DNA from: JAGNLM01 sp964439835
Lineage (GTDB): Bacteria; Pseudomonadota; Gammaproteobacteria; JAABTG01
Direction of reading: 5' to 3'
DNA length: 64,000 bases
Assembly (NCBI GenBank): GCA_964439835.1
Contig: CAYTPQ010000014.1
Span: 1-64,000, forward strand
The position numbers and the translations under genes are program-made. Positions 6,833-16,127 of this stretch are shown in pieces (positions within the stretch are counted from its first letter, which is position 1; each line of letters begins with the position of its first letter). A model generated the notes under the pieces. It searched no databases, was not told the origin of the DNA, and saw nothing but the letters and a program-made list of their open reading frames with translations.

Positions 6833-9432
6833 CCCTGCACCACCACGTTGACCAGCTTGCCGGGGACCACGATGACCTTGCGCACCGGCTTGTCGGCGAT
6901 GAACCGCCTCACGTTCTCGCTGGCGAGCGCGGCCGCCTCGACCTCGGCCTGGCCGGCCCCGGCCGGCACCAGGACCCGGCCGCGCAGCTTGCCGTTGACC
7001 TGCACCACCAGCTCCACCGTGTCGCGCGCAAGCGCTGCCGGGTCGGGCTCCGGCCAGGGGGTGTCGACCACCGCTCCGGCGTGGCCGAGCGCGCGCCAGA
7101 GCGCGTGGGCGGCGTGGGGGACGATGGGGGAGAGCAGGAGCACCACCGTCTCGAGCCCCTCCTGCAGCAGGGCGCGGCCTGCGGGCGAGTCGTCGCCGGC
7201 GCGGGCCAGGGCGTTGACCAGCTCCATCACGGCGGCGATGGCGGTGTTGAAGGTGTAGCGCCGGCCCAGGTCGTCCGAGACCTTGGCAATGGTCTCGTGT
7301 ACCTGGCGGCGCAGGTCCCGCTGCTCGGCGGTGAGCGCCGCGACGTCCAGGGCGGGCGCGGGGCTCGCGTTGACGTGGCCGGCGACCAGCTTCCACAGCC
7401 GCTTCAGGAACCGGGAGGCCCCTTCCACCGCGCTGTCCGACCACTCCAGCGACTGCTCGGGGGGCGCGGCGAACATGATGAAGAGCCGGGCGGTGTCGGC
7501 GCCGTAGCGGTCGATCAGGGCCTGGGGGTCGACGCCGTTGCGCTTGGACTTGGACATGGTGCCGATGCCGCCGTACTCGACCGGGGCGCCGTCGGCCTTG
7601 GCGCTCGCACCGACCACCCGCCCGGAATCGTCCAGGCGCAGGTCGAGCTCGTCGGGGGCGAAGTAGGTGATGCCGCCCTTCTCGCCCTGGCGGAAGAAGA
7701 TGTGGTTCAGGACCATGCCCTGGGTCAGCAGGTGCTGGAACGGCTCGTCGTAGGCGACCAGCCCCAGGTCCCGCATCACCTTGCTCCAGAAGCGCGAGTA
7801 GAGCAGGTGCAGGATCGCGTGCTCGATCCCGCCGATGTACTGGTCCACCGGCATCCAATAGCCGACCCGCCCGTCGACCATGGCGTCGCCCGCGTCGGGG
7901 CTGCAGTAGCGGGCGTAGTACCAGGACGAGTCGACGAAGGTGTCCATGGTGTCGGTCTCGCGCCGGCCGGGGCCACCGCAGCGCGGGCAGGCGCAGGCGA
8001 GGAAGTCCTCGCGCCGGGCCAGCGGGTTACCGCTGCCGTCCGGGACCACGTCCTCGGGCAGCACCACCGGGAGCTGGTCGTCGGGGACCGGGACCTCGCC
8101 GCAGTCCGGACAGTGGACGATCGGGATCGGGCAGCCCCAGTAGCGCTGGCGGGAGATCGCCCAGTCGCGCAGGCGCCACATCACCTGCTGGTCGCCGAGC
8201 CCCATCGCCCGCAGGTCGGCGGCGATGGCCGCGACCGCGCCGTCGTAGTCGAGCCCGTCATACGGGCCCGACTGGACGCAGCGCCCGTGCTCCGCGTACC
8301 AGGACTGCCAGGCGTCGGTGGAGAACGGCCTGCCCGCGTCCCAGCCGACGGACTGGCGGATCGGCAGGCCGTACTGCTTGGCGAAGGCGAAGTCGCGCTC
8401 GTCGTGGGCCGGCACCGCCATCACCGCCCCCTCGCCGTAGCCCATCAGCACGTAGTTGCCGACCCAGACCGGCACCGCCGCGCCGGTCAGCGGGTGGGTG
8501 ACGGTGAGCCCCGTCGGCATGCCCTTTTTCTCGGCGGTGGCGAGATCCGCCTCCATCACCGAGCCGCGCCGGCACTCGTCCACGAAGGCGGCGAGCGCCG
8601 GGTCGCGGGCGGCCGCGTAGGTCGCGAGCGGGTGCTCGGCGGCGACCGCGCAGAAGGTCACGCCCATGATGGTGTCGGCGCGGGTGGTGAAGACCCAGAG
8701 CCGCTCCTCGCGCCCCTCGAGCGTGTAGGGGAAGGCGAAGCGCACCCCGTGGCTCTTGCCGATCCAGTTGGCCTGCATGGTACGCACCCGCTCGGGCCAG
8801 CCGGGCAGGCGCTCCAGGTCGGCCAGGAGCTCCTCCGCGTAGCGCGTGATCGCCAGGTTGTACATGGGGATCTCGCGCTTCTCGACCACCGCGCCGGTGC
8901 GCCAGCCGCGGCCGTCGATCACCTGCTCGTTGGCGAGCACGGTCTGGTCGACCGGGTCCCAGTTCACCACGCCGGTCTTCTGGTAGGCGATCCCCTTCTC
9001 CAGCATCCGCAGGAACAGCCACTGGTTCCAGCGGTAGTAGTCCGGCGCGCAGGTCGCCAGCTCCCGCGACCAGTCGATCGCGAAGCCGAGCGATCGCAGC
9101 TGCCGCTTCATGTAGGCGATGTTGTCGTAGGTCCAGCGCGCCGGCGGCACCCCGTTCGCGATCGCGGCGTTCTCGGCCGGCAGGCCGAAGGCGTCCCAGC
9201 CCATCGGTTGCAGCACGTTCCTGCCCCGCATGCGCTGATAGCGGGCGATCACATCGCCGATGGTGTAGTTGCGCACGTGGCCCATGTGCAGCCGCCCGCT
9301 CGGGTACGGGAACATGGATAGGCAGTAGAACTTCTCCCGGCCCGGGTCCTCCCGGACCCGAAACACGGCGTTCTCGTCCCAGTAGCGCTGGGCTTCGGCC
9401 TCGACCTGGGTGGGGTCGTAACGTTCGTCCAT
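6829..9432 (-). CDS. leuS: Leucyl-tRNA synthetase
   Basis: An 867-residue class I aminoacyl-tRNA synthetase that charges tRNA-Leu. The ATP-site HIGH motif appears as HMGH at 49-52, and the KMSKS loop as MSKSK near residue 625. The CP1 editing domain lies between about 220 and 420. A zinc-type cysteine cluster (CPDCG ... CACPRCG, about 445-490) is present. The chosen start ATG at 9432 gives the conserved MDERYDP; upstream codons are in a repeat-rich gap. It is first gene of the leuS-lptE-holA unit. Confidence 0.98.
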   Translation of the reverse strand: MDERYDPTQVEAEAQRYWDENAVFRVREDPGREKFYCLSMFPYPSGRLHMGHVRNYTIGDVIARYQRMRGRNVLQPMGWDAFGLPAENAAIANGVPPARWTYDNIAYMKRQLRSLGFAIDWSRELATCAPDYYRWNQWLFLRMLEKGIAYQKTGVVNWDPVDQTVLANEQVIDGRGWRTGAVVEKREIPMYNLAITRYAEELLADLERLPGWPERVRTMQANWIGKSHGVRFAFPYTLEGREERLWVFTTRADTIMGVTFCAVAAEHPLATYAAARDPALAAFVDECRRGSVMEADLATAEKKGMPTGLTVTHPLTGAAVPVWVGNYVLMGYGEGAVMAVPAHDERDFAFAKQYGLPIRQSVGWDAGRPFSTDAWQSWYAEHGRCVQSGPYDGLDYDGAVAAIAADLRAMGLGDQQVMWRLRDWAISRQRYWGCPIPIVHCPDCGEVPVPDDQLPVVLPEDVVPDGSGNPLARREDFLACACPRCGGPGRRETDTMDTFVDSSWYYARYCSPDAGDAMVDGRVGYWMPVDQYIGGIEHAILHLLYSRFWSKVMRDLGLVAYDEPFQHLLTQGMVLNHIFFRQGEKGGITYFAPDELDLRLDDSGRVVGASAKADGAPVEYGGIGTMSKSKRNGVDPQALIDRYGADTARLFIMFAAPPEQSLEWSDSAVEGASRFLKRLWKLVAGHVNASPAPALDVAALTAEQRDLRRQVHETIAKVSDDLGRRYTFNTAIAAVMELVNALARAGDDSPAGRALLQEGLETVVLLLSPIVPHAAHALWRALGHAGAVVDTPWPEPDPAALARDTVELVVQVNGKLRGRVLVPAGAGQAEVEAAALASENVRRFIADKPVRKVIVVPGKLVNVVVQG

Positions 9433-9475
9433 GGGGGTATCGCAAGCGGCGGGAACCGGGGCGAGAGGATACCGG

Positions 9476-9624
9476 AAACGGGGACCTTCCGGTTTTCCCA
9501 TCGACTCCCGGAGAAAGGGGGACATTCTGCTTTTCCCACCAGCGCCGGGGCTACGAGTAAGCTCGGCTACCGGAGACTTATTGGAACCTCAGTCAGTGGT
9601 GGGAAAAGCAGAATGTCCCCGTTT
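9476..9624. repeat. RAYT-type inverted repeat, GGGGACATTCTGCTTTTCCC family
   Basis: Arms 9518-9540 and 9598-9620 are perfect 23-bp inverted repeats separated by 57 bp. A diverged direct copy (CGGGGACCTTCCGGTTTTCC) lies at about 9480-9500. Motifs of this kind are typical substrates of REP-associated tyrosine transposases, but no transposase gene lies nearby. The element fills the leuS upstream gap. Confidence 0.8.
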
Positions 9625-10649
9625 CAGGCCGAGGCGCTGGCAGGCCGGTCGCGGGTGAACTCGAAGGCGTCGGAGAACATCTGGTCCCCGGGCAGGCCAC
9701 GGGCGAGGAAGGCGTCACGGCCGGCGTAGACCATGGCGGGGGGGCCGCTGGCGTAGACCTCGAAGGGTGAGAGGTCGGGGAAGTCGGCGAGCACAGCCTC
9801 GTGCACCAGGCCCGTGGCGCCTTCCCAGGCGGGCCCGGGCTCCGAGAGCACCGGGACGTAGCGCACGTGGGGGTGCTGCGCGGCCCACTCCCGGGCCAGG
9901 CCGTCCAGGTAGAGGCCCTCGGCGCTGCGCGCGCCCCAATAAATATGTATGGGCCGCATGATGCCGCGATGCAGGGCGTGCTCGACCATGGCCTTGACCG
10001 GGGCGAATCCGGTGCCGCCGGCCATCAGCAGGATCGGGCGCGCGGAGTCCTCGCGCAGGAAGAAGGTGCCGAGTGGGCCGTGGACCCGGAACAGGGCCTT
10101 CTCCCGGAGCTGGGAGAAGACGTAGTCGGTGAAGCTGCCGCCGGGGACGTGGCGGATGTGCAGCTCCAGCAGGCGGTCGTCGTGGGGCGCGTTGGCCAGC
10201 GAGAACGGGCGCCGGCGCCCGTCTGCCAACAGGAACTCGATGTACTGGCCAGCCAGGAACTGCAGGCGCTCGGTGTCGGGGAGCTTGAGCCAGAGCCGCA
10301 CCACGTCCTCGGTGAGGCGCTCCAGCCGCACCACCCGGCAGGGCAGGGTGCGCACCGGGATGTCGGCGACGGCGTCCACCTCCCGCGCCATCACGGTGAG
10401 GTCGGTCTCGGGCATGGCCTGGCAGAACAGGGCCTGGCTGCGCGACTCCGCCTCCGTGAGCCCAGATGGCAGGCCCCCCTCGTAGCGGACCCGGCCCGAG
10501 AGCAGGTCGCCCTTGCAGCTGCCGCAGGTCCCGCCGCGGCAGTTGTAGGGCAGCAGCACCCCCTGGCGCAGGGCGGCGTCGAGGACCGTTTCACCTTCCT
10601 CGACCGTGAACGCCCGTCCGCTGGGACGGACCTCGACCCGAAAGGCCAT
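9624..10649 (-). CDS. NAD(P)H-flavin/ferredoxin-type reductase with 2Fe-2S domain
   Basis: A 341-residue electron-transfer flavoprotein. Residues 1-90 form a plant-type [2Fe-2S] ferredoxin domain with C37, C42, C45 (CRGGTCGSC) and C76. The remainder is a ferredoxin-NADP reductase module: FAD motif RPFSLAN and NAD-binding LLMAGGTGFAPVKAM. The closest named families are CDP-6-deoxy-3,4-glucoseen reductase and related reductases that feed electrons to partner oxygenases or flavin enzymes. No partner sits alongside. The ATG at 10649 is preferred over the GTG one codon upstream. The function as an NAD(P)H-oxidising electron donor is secure; its acceptor is unknown. Confidence 0.82.
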   Translation of the reverse strand: MAFRVEVRPSGRAFTVEEGETVLDAALRQGVLLPYNCRGGTCGSCKGDLLSGRVRYEGGLPSGLTEAESRSQALFCQAMPETDLTVMAREVDAVADIPVRTLPCRVVRLERLTEDVVRLWLKLPDTERLQFLAGQYIEFLLADGRRRPFSLANAPHDDRLLELHIRHVPGGSFTDYVFSQLREKALFRVHGPLGTFFLREDSARPILLMAGGTGFAPVKAMVEHALHRGIMRPIHIYWGARSAEGLYLDGLAREWAAQHPHVRYVPVLSEPGPAWEGATGLVHEAVLADFPDLSPFEVYASGPPAMVYAGRDAFLARGLPGDQMFSDAFEFTRDRPASASA

Positions 10650-10699
10650 CACGCGTCACCAAACTGGAGATGCGCGGTAGTGTCCGCCGGCGTCGGCAC

Positions 10700-10847
10700 G
10701 GGGAAAACCCCCGCTCGATGGGGGCAAGCCCGACGCCGCCGGATCAATGGGGTCAGACTCCTTTGGTCGCGAAAGACCAAAGGAGTCTGACCCCATTGAT
10801 CTCTGTGTCAGCATGCCGATCGGGGAAACCCCCGTCCGATGGGGGCA
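10700..10847. repeat. Pair of direct repeats flanking a palindrome
   Basis: Copies at 10700-10726 and 10822-10847 share GGGGAAA(A)CCCCCG(C/T)(T/C)CGATGGGGGCA. Each copy can itself fold, with CCCCC pairing GGGGG. They bracket the 26-bp palindrome at 10743-10800, so the region between the reductase and phosphoribulokinase genes is a nested set of repeats with no gene. Confidence 0.75.
10743..10800. repeat. Perfect 26-bp inverted repeat with 6-nt loop
   Basis: Left arm 10743-10768 (ATCAATGGGGTCAGACTCCT and onward), loop GCGAAA, right arm 10775-10800, with no mismatch. GGGGTCAGACTCC-type sequences are the widespread RAYT/REP class of proteobacteria. As RNA or single-stranded DNA it would form an extremely stable hairpin. 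Confidence 0.9.
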
Positions 10848-10855
10848 TCAGGGGG

Positions 10856-10892
10856 CTGGCGGGTTACGCCGCTGCGCGGCTAACCCACCCTA
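10856..10892. repeat. GGCGGGTTACGC...GCTAACCCACC repeat, copy 1
   Basis: GGCGGGTTA and TAACCCACC form an imperfect inverted repeat around a GC-rich centre. A diverged second copy lies at 44144-44182 upstream of gcvT. The remaining bases between 10893 and 10983 show no recognisable feature. Confidence 0.6.
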
Positions 10893-10983
10893 CACACTAG
10901 AGCTCGCCGGTGGAATGACGGGGGACAGGCCGGAGGGCAGGGCGCCCTCCGGCCGCTTGCGGTCCGTGCGGGACGCGGATTCC

Positions 10984-11862
10984 TCAGCCGTGCGCCCGCT
11001 TCGCCTCGACCATCTGGTCGATGATCGGGCCCAGGATGACTTCCATGGCGAGCCCCATCTTGCCGCCTGGCACCACGATGGTGTTGCGCCGGGAGACGAA
11101 CGAGTCGTGGATCATCGCCAGCAGGTAGGGGAAGTCGATGTTGAAGCGCTTCGGGTCCTTGAAGCGGATCACGACGAAGCTCTCGTCCGCGGTCGGGATG
11201 TCGCGGGCGATGAAGGGGTTCGACGTGTCGACCGTGGGCACCCGCTGGAAGTTGATGTCCGTGCGCGAGAACTGCGGGGCGATGTAGTGCACGTAGTCCG
11301 GCATCCGCCGCAGGATCGTGTCGGTCACGTCCTCCGGCCGATAGCCGCGCTCACCGGTGTCGCGGAAGATCTTTTGGATCCACTCCAGGTTGACGATGGG
11401 CACCACGCCGATCAGCAGGTCGACGTGCTGGGCGACGTTGGCGGTCTCGGTGACGACGCCGCCGTGCAGGCCCTCGTAGAAGAGCAGGTCGGTGCCCTCG
11501 GGGATGTCCTGCCACTCGGTGAACTCGCCCGGCTTCTGGCCGTAGGGGGCGGCCTCCTCCTCGCTGTGCAGGTAGTAGCGCCGCTTGCCCCGCCCGGTCT
11601 CGCCGTAGGCGCGGAAGGTCGCCTCCAGCTCCTCGAAGATGTTCGCCTCCGGCCCGAAGTGGCTGAGCGTGCGCCCCTCGGCGTGGGCCTGCTTCACCCT
11701 CTCCCGCATTTCGGCGCGGTTGTAGCGGTGGAAGCTGTCTCCCTCGAAGACCGCCGGGGTGATGCCCTCCCGGAAGAAGATGTGCTCGAACGCCCGCTTG
11801 ACGGTGGTCGTGCCGGCGCCGGACGAGCCTGTGACCGCGACGACTGGGTGTTTCTTGGACAT
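10984..11862 (-). CDS. prk: Phosphoribulokinase, bacterial type
   Basis: A 292-residue kinase that phosphorylates ribulose 5-phosphate to ribulose 1,5-bisphosphate, the CO2 acceptor of RuBisCO; a diagnostic Calvin-cycle enzyme. The nucleotide loop GSSGAGTT is at 12-19, and the conserved FEGDSFHRYNR and FYEGLHGG segments carry the catalytic Asp and substrate residues. Its length fits the octameric proteobacterial class. A clear AAGGAGT ribosome-binding site precedes the ATG at 11862. RuBisCO genes are not in the window, so this gene is separated from any cbb operon. A TAGAAT -10-like hexamer (minus strand, about 11964-11969) overlaps the upstream gene's stop, but no good -35 is seen. Confidence 0.96.
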   Translation of the reverse strand: MSKKHPVVAVTGSSGAGTTTVKRAFEHIFFREGITPAVFEGDSFHRYNRAEMRERVKQAHAEGRTLSHFGPEANIFEELEATFRAYGETGRGKRRYYLHSEEEAAPYGQKPGEFTEWQDIPEGTDLLFYEGLHGGVVTETANVAQHVDLLIGVVPIVNLEWIQKIFRDTGERGYRPEDVTDTILRRMPDYVHYIAPQFSRTDINFQRVPTVDTSNPFIARDIPTADESFVVIRFKDPKRFNIDFPYLLAMIHDSFVSRRNTIVVPGGKMGLAMEVILGPIIDQMVEAKRAHG

Positions 11863-11966
11863 CGACGACTCCTTCGTTCGTGAGGGGTGAGGCGCGGACG
11901 GGTCAGCGCAACGCCTGGCGGGCGCCGCGTCTCGAGGCACCGAAAGGCCCGGATCCGTCGGTGATT

Positions 11967-13973
11967 CTAGCCGAAAAGGGCGCCGGTCGTCTGCTCGGCC
12001 CGGCGCCCCCAGGGGGGACCGGCGAAGGTCCGCACCATGTCCCGAAGGCGCTGCAGGTCGCCGCCCTCCCGGGCGTAACGCACCGCCACGTAGGCGTCGA
12101 CGATGGCCCGGATGGCGCCGGCCTCTGCAGGCAACGCCCGGGCGGCACGGCGGGCGAGGGCGAGGGGCGGCTCGTGGGGCGCCGGATGGATTCCGCGCCG
12201 GGCGAGCGCCCGGCAAAAGCGCTCGAAGGCCCGGCGCGCCGGGTCTGTCCGGCGCCCGCGGCGCAGGTGCAGGGTCAGGGCGAGGACCAGCAGCGGGATA
12301 CCCGTCACCAGCGCCAGCGCGGTCCCGAGGCGGCGCCAGTCAGCGGGATCGATGCCCACCCGGGACAGGAGCTCGCGTTGCCGGCGCTGCTCGTAACCTA
12401 GCACCCACTGGTTCCACCAGTTGTTGGCCGCGTCCCAGCCGTGGCGCACGCCGCGCAGGAACTGGTAGACCCCCGAGTCCTCGTCGAGCACGAACGCTCC
12501 CAGGGGTGCGACGGCCTCGGGGAGGGCGGCGTTGAAGCCGCGCTCCACCCGGGCGGGGGAGACCGCCGCCGTAGGGTCGATCCGCACCCAGCCGCGGTCC
12601 TGCAGCCACACCTCGGCCCAGGCGTGGGCGTCGCGCTGGCGCACCACGAGGTAGCCGTCCAGGGGGTTGGTCTCGCCCCCCTGGTACCCGGTGACGACCC
12701 GCGCCGGTACGCCGGCCGCCCGCATCAGGACCACGAAGGCGGCGGCGTAGTGCTCGCAGAAGCCCTTGCGGGCCGCGAACAGGAACTCGTCCACCGGGTC
12801 GTCCAGCATCAGCGGCGGGACGAGCGAGTAGACGAAAGGCTCCTCGCGAAAGAGGGCCAGGGCCTTCGCGACCGCCTCCTCGGGGCTGGCACCGGCGGCG
12901 AGCCACCGGCGGGCGAGGGCCTTGGCCCGTGGGTGGCGATCGGCGGGCAGCTCCAGGGCCTGCCGGCGCTGGGGCTCGCTGATCCCGGGCAGCCAGTAGC
13001 GGGTGACCGAGGCCGCATCGTAGCGCAGGCGCTGGCGCACGGGCGTCGCCGAGAGGACCTGGAGGTCGCCCTGGATGCGCCCGACCGGCGGGGCCTCGAC
13101 GGGGACGTCCAGGGCGTAGAGCCAGCGCCGCCCGTGGGGCTCGAGGGTCAGGGTGTAGCGGGTGGGAGGTCCGTCGGTCACCACCTCCCCGCCCGGTTCC
13201 CGGCCTCCCTCGCCCGCGCTCCAGACCCGCCCGTCGGTCGTCCAGAGCACAGGCCCGCGCCAGTAGAGCTCGCCCCGGGGTGGCGGGTCGCCCGAGAAGC
13301 GCACGCGGAAGGCGACCTCGTCGGACAGGCCCAGCTGGCTGATCAGCCCCGGACTCATGGTGTCGTCGAGGCCGCTCCTCGCCGAGTGGGCGTCCGCGGG
13401 CAGCGACCACAGGGGGCCCGGCAAGCGGGGGAAGAGCAGGAACAGCGCGACCGCAACGGGGCTCGCCTGCAGCAGCAGTGACCCCGCCAGCCCCAGCTGG
13501 CGCCGGGCGCTGAGTGCCCCCGGCGGGACGTTCAGGCCGATCAGCGTTGCGGTCAGTACGGTCAGGGCGAGCGTGAGGTAGAGGCCGGTCGGGATCGACT
13601 GCGCGTAGAGCAGATTGGTGACGACCAGGAAGTAGCCGAGGAGGACCCCGACAAAGGCGTCCCGCCGCCCCTGGGTCTCGAGCAGCTTGAGCCCGCTGAA
13701 GGCCACCAGCAGTGCGACGCCGGGGTTGCGTCCGAATATCCCACCGTAACTGGCGTAGACCCCCGCGACGACGGCCAGGCCCAGGGCGAGCCGCACCGCC
13801 CGTCCGGGCAGCGTCGCGCGCCCGGCCAGCTGCGCCAACCGCCAGAGGGCAAGGGCGAGAAAGAGGGCGGTGGACCAGACGGGGACCCGACCGGCGTGCG
13901 GGAGGACCACCAGGCTGAGCGCGCCGACGAGCCAGAGGACCTGCGGGGCCGCAAGGGGCGCGGCGGCGCTCAT
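11967..13973 (-). CDS. TgpA-like transglutaminase, DUF3488 membrane protein
   Basis: A 668-residue inner-membrane protein. The first about 190 residues form six or so membrane segments (DUF3488). A periplasmic transglutaminase-like domain follows with a complete triad: C406 in GFCEHY, H450 in DAHAW and D466 in RIDPTAAV. A last membrane helix lies near 560-580, then a cytoplasmic DUF4129-like tail. It belongs to the TgpA family, named for a Pseudomonas protein essential for viability; its substrate is not established. The ATG at 13973 overlaps the stop of the DUF58 gene (ATGA). It is the third gene of a moxR-DUF58-tgpA operon. Confidence 0.9.
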   Translation of the reverse strand: MSAAAPLAAPQVLWLVGALSLVVLPHAGRVPVWSTALFLALALWRLAQLAGRATLPGRAVRLALGLAVVAGVYASYGGIFGRNPGVALLVAFSGLKLLETQGRRDAFVGVLLGYFLVVTNLLYAQSIPTGLYLTLALTVLTATLIGLNVPPGALSARRQLGLAGSLLLQASPVAVALFLLFPRLPGPLWSLPADAHSARSGLDDTMSPGLISQLGLSDEVAFRVRFSGDPPPRGELYWRGPVLWTTDGRVWSAGEGGREPGGEVVTDGPPTRYTLTLEPHGRRWLYALDVPVEAPPVGRIQGDLQVLSATPVRQRLRYDAASVTRYWLPGISEPQRRQALELPADRHPRAKALARRWLAAGASPEEAVAKALALFREEPFVYSLVPPLMLDDPVDEFLFAARKGFCEHYAAAFVVLMRAAGVPARVVTGYQGGETNPLDGYLVVRQRDAHAWAEVWLQDRGWVRIDPTAAVSPARVERGFNAALPEAVAPLGAFVLDEDSGVYQFLRGVRHGWDAANNWWNQWVLGYEQRRQRELLSRVGIDPADWRRLGTALALVTGIPLLVLALTLHLRRGRRTDPARRAFERFCRALARRGIHPAPHEPPLALARRAARALPAEAGAIRAIVDAYVAVRYAREGGDLQRLRDMVRTFAGPPWGRRAEQTTGALFG

Positions 13974-14965
13974 CGGGGCGCCGGCCCCCCGGCAAACAGG
14001 GCGAGCGCGGCGAGGCAGCGCTCGGCGTGGCCTTCGCCGTGGTCGACCGGCACCGACTGCCCGGGCAGCACCAGGGCGTAGCGCACGCCCTCGCGCTCCG
14101 CGTCGAGGACCCAGCGGGCGAGCTGGGAGAGGCGGGCCTCGGTCCCACCGGTCCCGGCCTCTTCGAAGCGCAGCGCCACCTCCTCGCCCGCGTCGCCCGC
14201 GAACAGCTTGACCGGCAGCTCCCGCCCCCGGGCGGCGGCCTTCCAGTGGACCCGCCGGCTCGAGTCCCCCCGCACGTAGCTCCGCAGGCCGGCGAAGTCC
14301 TGCTCCGCATGGCCCCGCGAGCCGGGTGCCGGGGCGGGGTCGGGCGCCGCCGGCTCCGGCAGAGGCAGGGCGCCGGCGGGTCGCGGGTAGACCAGGCAGG
14401 TTGCGTCGAGCTCGAAGGGCGACCAGGCCCGGAGCAACCCCAGGGGATAGCGGGTGCTCACCCGCAGACGGCCGAGGCCGAGCCGGCCCCGGCGTGCCGC
14501 CGGCACCGGCAGGTCGACGCACACCGGTTCACCCCCGGCGAGTGGCGCCTCGACCTCCTGCCAGCGGGCGCGGCGGGCGCCGGTGTCCGCTCGGCGCCAG
14601 GCGACGGTCACGGCCGGGCGTGGCCCAGGTGCCTCCAGACAGACCCGGAACACCGCCTCGCCCCCCGCGAAGACCGGTTCTGCCCGCGCCGGGCGGATCG
14701 TCAGCCCGATCAGGTTGCGGTGCGCGTGCAGGGCCGAGACCAGGCCGAGGCCCGCGAGCAGGAAGGCAACCAGGTAACCCAGGCTGTTGGCGTAATTGAT
14801 CGCCCCGATCAGGACCCCTACCGCGGTCGCGCCGAAGGCGTAGCCTTGGCCGGTGGGGAGGACGAAGACCCGGCGCCGATCCACGGTGTACGCCCCGGCG
14901 GGGGGCGGGACCCGGCCGATGCCGAAGAAGTCTCGCAGCAGCACGCGCCAGGGGCGCTCGGCCAT
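13970..14965 (-). CDS. DUF58 domain protein
   Basis: A 331-residue protein of the DUF58 (YeaD2-like) family. Two hydrophobic segments near residues 40-80 place it in the membrane, and the C-terminal half carries the family signature GLRSYVRGDSSRRVHWKAAA (about 225-244). In many bacteria DUF58 proteins are paired with MoxR ATPases, which are thought to act as chaperones that load or activate them, together with a transglutaminase. Here the moxR stop abuts the start and the transglutaminase gene overlaps the end. Function is inferred only from this pairing. Confidence 0.88.
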   Translation of the reverse strand: MAERPWRVLLRDFFGIGRVPPPAGAYTVDRRRVFVLPTGQGYAFGATAVGVLIGAINYANSLGYLVAFLLAGLGLVSALHAHRNLIGLTIRPARAEPVFAGGEAVFRVCLEAPGPRPAVTVAWRRADTGARRARWQEVEAPLAGGEPVCVDLPVPAARRGRLGLGRLRVSTRYPLGLLRAWSPFELDATCLVYPRPAGALPLPEPAAPDPAPAPGSRGHAEQDFAGLRSYVRGDSSRRVHWKAAARGRELPVKLFAGDAGEEVALRFEEAGTGGTEARLSQLARWVLDAEREGVRYALVLPGQSVPVDHGEGHAERCLAALALFAGGPAPR

Positions 14966-15880
14966 TCAGGGCACCGGGACCATGGCGAGCAGTCGCGCGG
15001 GTCCGTCGCGGGCGAGGCCGCCAGGGTCGTCGGTGAGCCGCAGCCGGTGGCTCACGACCCCGGGGAGCACCGCCTGCACGTCGTCCGGGACCACGTGATC
15101 GCGGCCCTCCAACACGGCCCAGGCCTGGGCCGCCCGCAGCACCGCGAGGCCCGCGCGGGGCGAGAGCCCCGCCCGCAGCGCCGGTGACTCCCGGCTGACG
15201 TGCACCAGCGCCTGCAGGTAGTCGAGCAGCGCCTCGGAGGCGTGCACGCGGGGGACCGCCCGCTGCACGGCGACGAGGTCCTCCACCCCCAGGCAGGCCG
15301 ACATGCCCTCCAGCATCTCGCGCCGGTCCTGGCCCCGGAACAGCTCCCGCTCGGCCGCCGCGCTGGGGTAGCCGAGCTGCAGGCACATCAGGAACCGGTC
15401 GAGCTGGGACTCCGGCAGGGGAAAGGTCCCGACCTGGTGCGAGGGGTTCTGGGTGGCAATGACGAAGAAGGGCTCGGGCAGCGGGCGGGTCGTGCCCTCG
15501 AGCGTGACCTGGTGCTCCTCCATCGCCTCGAGCAGCGCGCTCTGGGCCTTCGGCGTGGCCCGGTTGACCTCGTCGGCCAGCACCAGCTGGGCAAACACCG
15601 GCCCCGGGTGGAATTCAAAGCGCCCGGTCTGCCGGTCGTACACCGAGACGCCCAGGATATCCGCCGGCAGCAGGTCGCTCGTGAACTGGATGCGGTGAAA
15701 GGAAAGCCCGAGCGAGCGGGCGAGGGCGTGGGCGAGCGTGGTCTTGCCGACCCCGGGGACGTCTTCGATCAGCAGGTGGCCGCGGGCGATCAGGCAGGCG
15801 AGGGCGAGGCGGATCACCTCCTCCTTGCCCAGAATGGTCTGGGAGACCTGAGCGACGACCCGGTCGAGGAGATCTTTCAT
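14966..15880 (-). CDS. MoxR family AAA+ ATPase
   Basis: A 304-residue AAA+ ATPase. Walker A is GVGKTT at 43-48, Walker B with the sensor region is LVLADEVNRATPKAQSALLE, and sensor 1 is FFVIATQNPSHQVGTFPLPE. MoxR proteins work as chaperone-like ATPases with DUF58 or VWA-domain partners. It is the first gene of a tight moxR-DUF58-tgpA operon with no space between moxR and the DUF58 gene. The likely promoter region (15881-16027) also borders a repeat module. Confidence 0.94.
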   Translation of the reverse strand: MKDLLDRVVAQVSQTILGKEEVIRLALACLIARGHLLIEDVPGVGKTTLAHALARSLGLSFHRIQFTSDLLPADILGVSVYDRQTGRFEFHPGPVFAQLVLADEVNRATPKAQSALLEAMEEHQVTLEGTTRPLPEPFFVIATQNPSHQVGTFPLPESQLDRFLMCLQLGYPSAAAERELFRGQDRREMLEGMSACLGVEDLVAVQRAVPRVHASEALLDYLQALVHVSRESPALRAGLSPRAGLAVLRAAQAWAVLEGRDHVVPDDVQAVLPGVVSHRLRLTDDPGGLARDGPARLLAMVPVP

Positions 15881-16028
15881 GACGGCCAGGGAGGTAGGCC
15901 AGCCGCTCGCGCGCCGCCGGTCTCGTCGAAGTTAGGCGCGGCCAGCGGCCGAAAGTTTAGCCTCAGGCCACAAGCTACCGCACGGATCGACTGCGGTGAA
16001 TCGCTCTTCGCCTCAGAACTTGCAACGC

Positions 16029-16116
16029 ATTCACCACAGAGCTCACAGGGTCCACAGAGAAGGATCGGGCAGCGAACAGAGGGTTATGCATTTCTCCGTG
16101 TGCTCTGTGGTCAATT
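16029..16116. repeat. Inverted CACAGAG module 4
   Basis: Left arm about 16030-16060 (TTCACCACAGAGCTCACAGG...) and right arm about 16093-16116 (TCTCCGTGTGCTCTGTGGTC...) enclose about 30 bp. The module ends 12 bp before the pmbA stop. Confidence 0.78.
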
Positions 16117-16127
16117 TTCCCCGGCTC

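Noticed and set aside
7081..9321. Plus-strand 746-codon frame opposite leuS
   Set aside because: Shadow of leuS; composition is dominated by His/Val/Arg/Gly without motifs.
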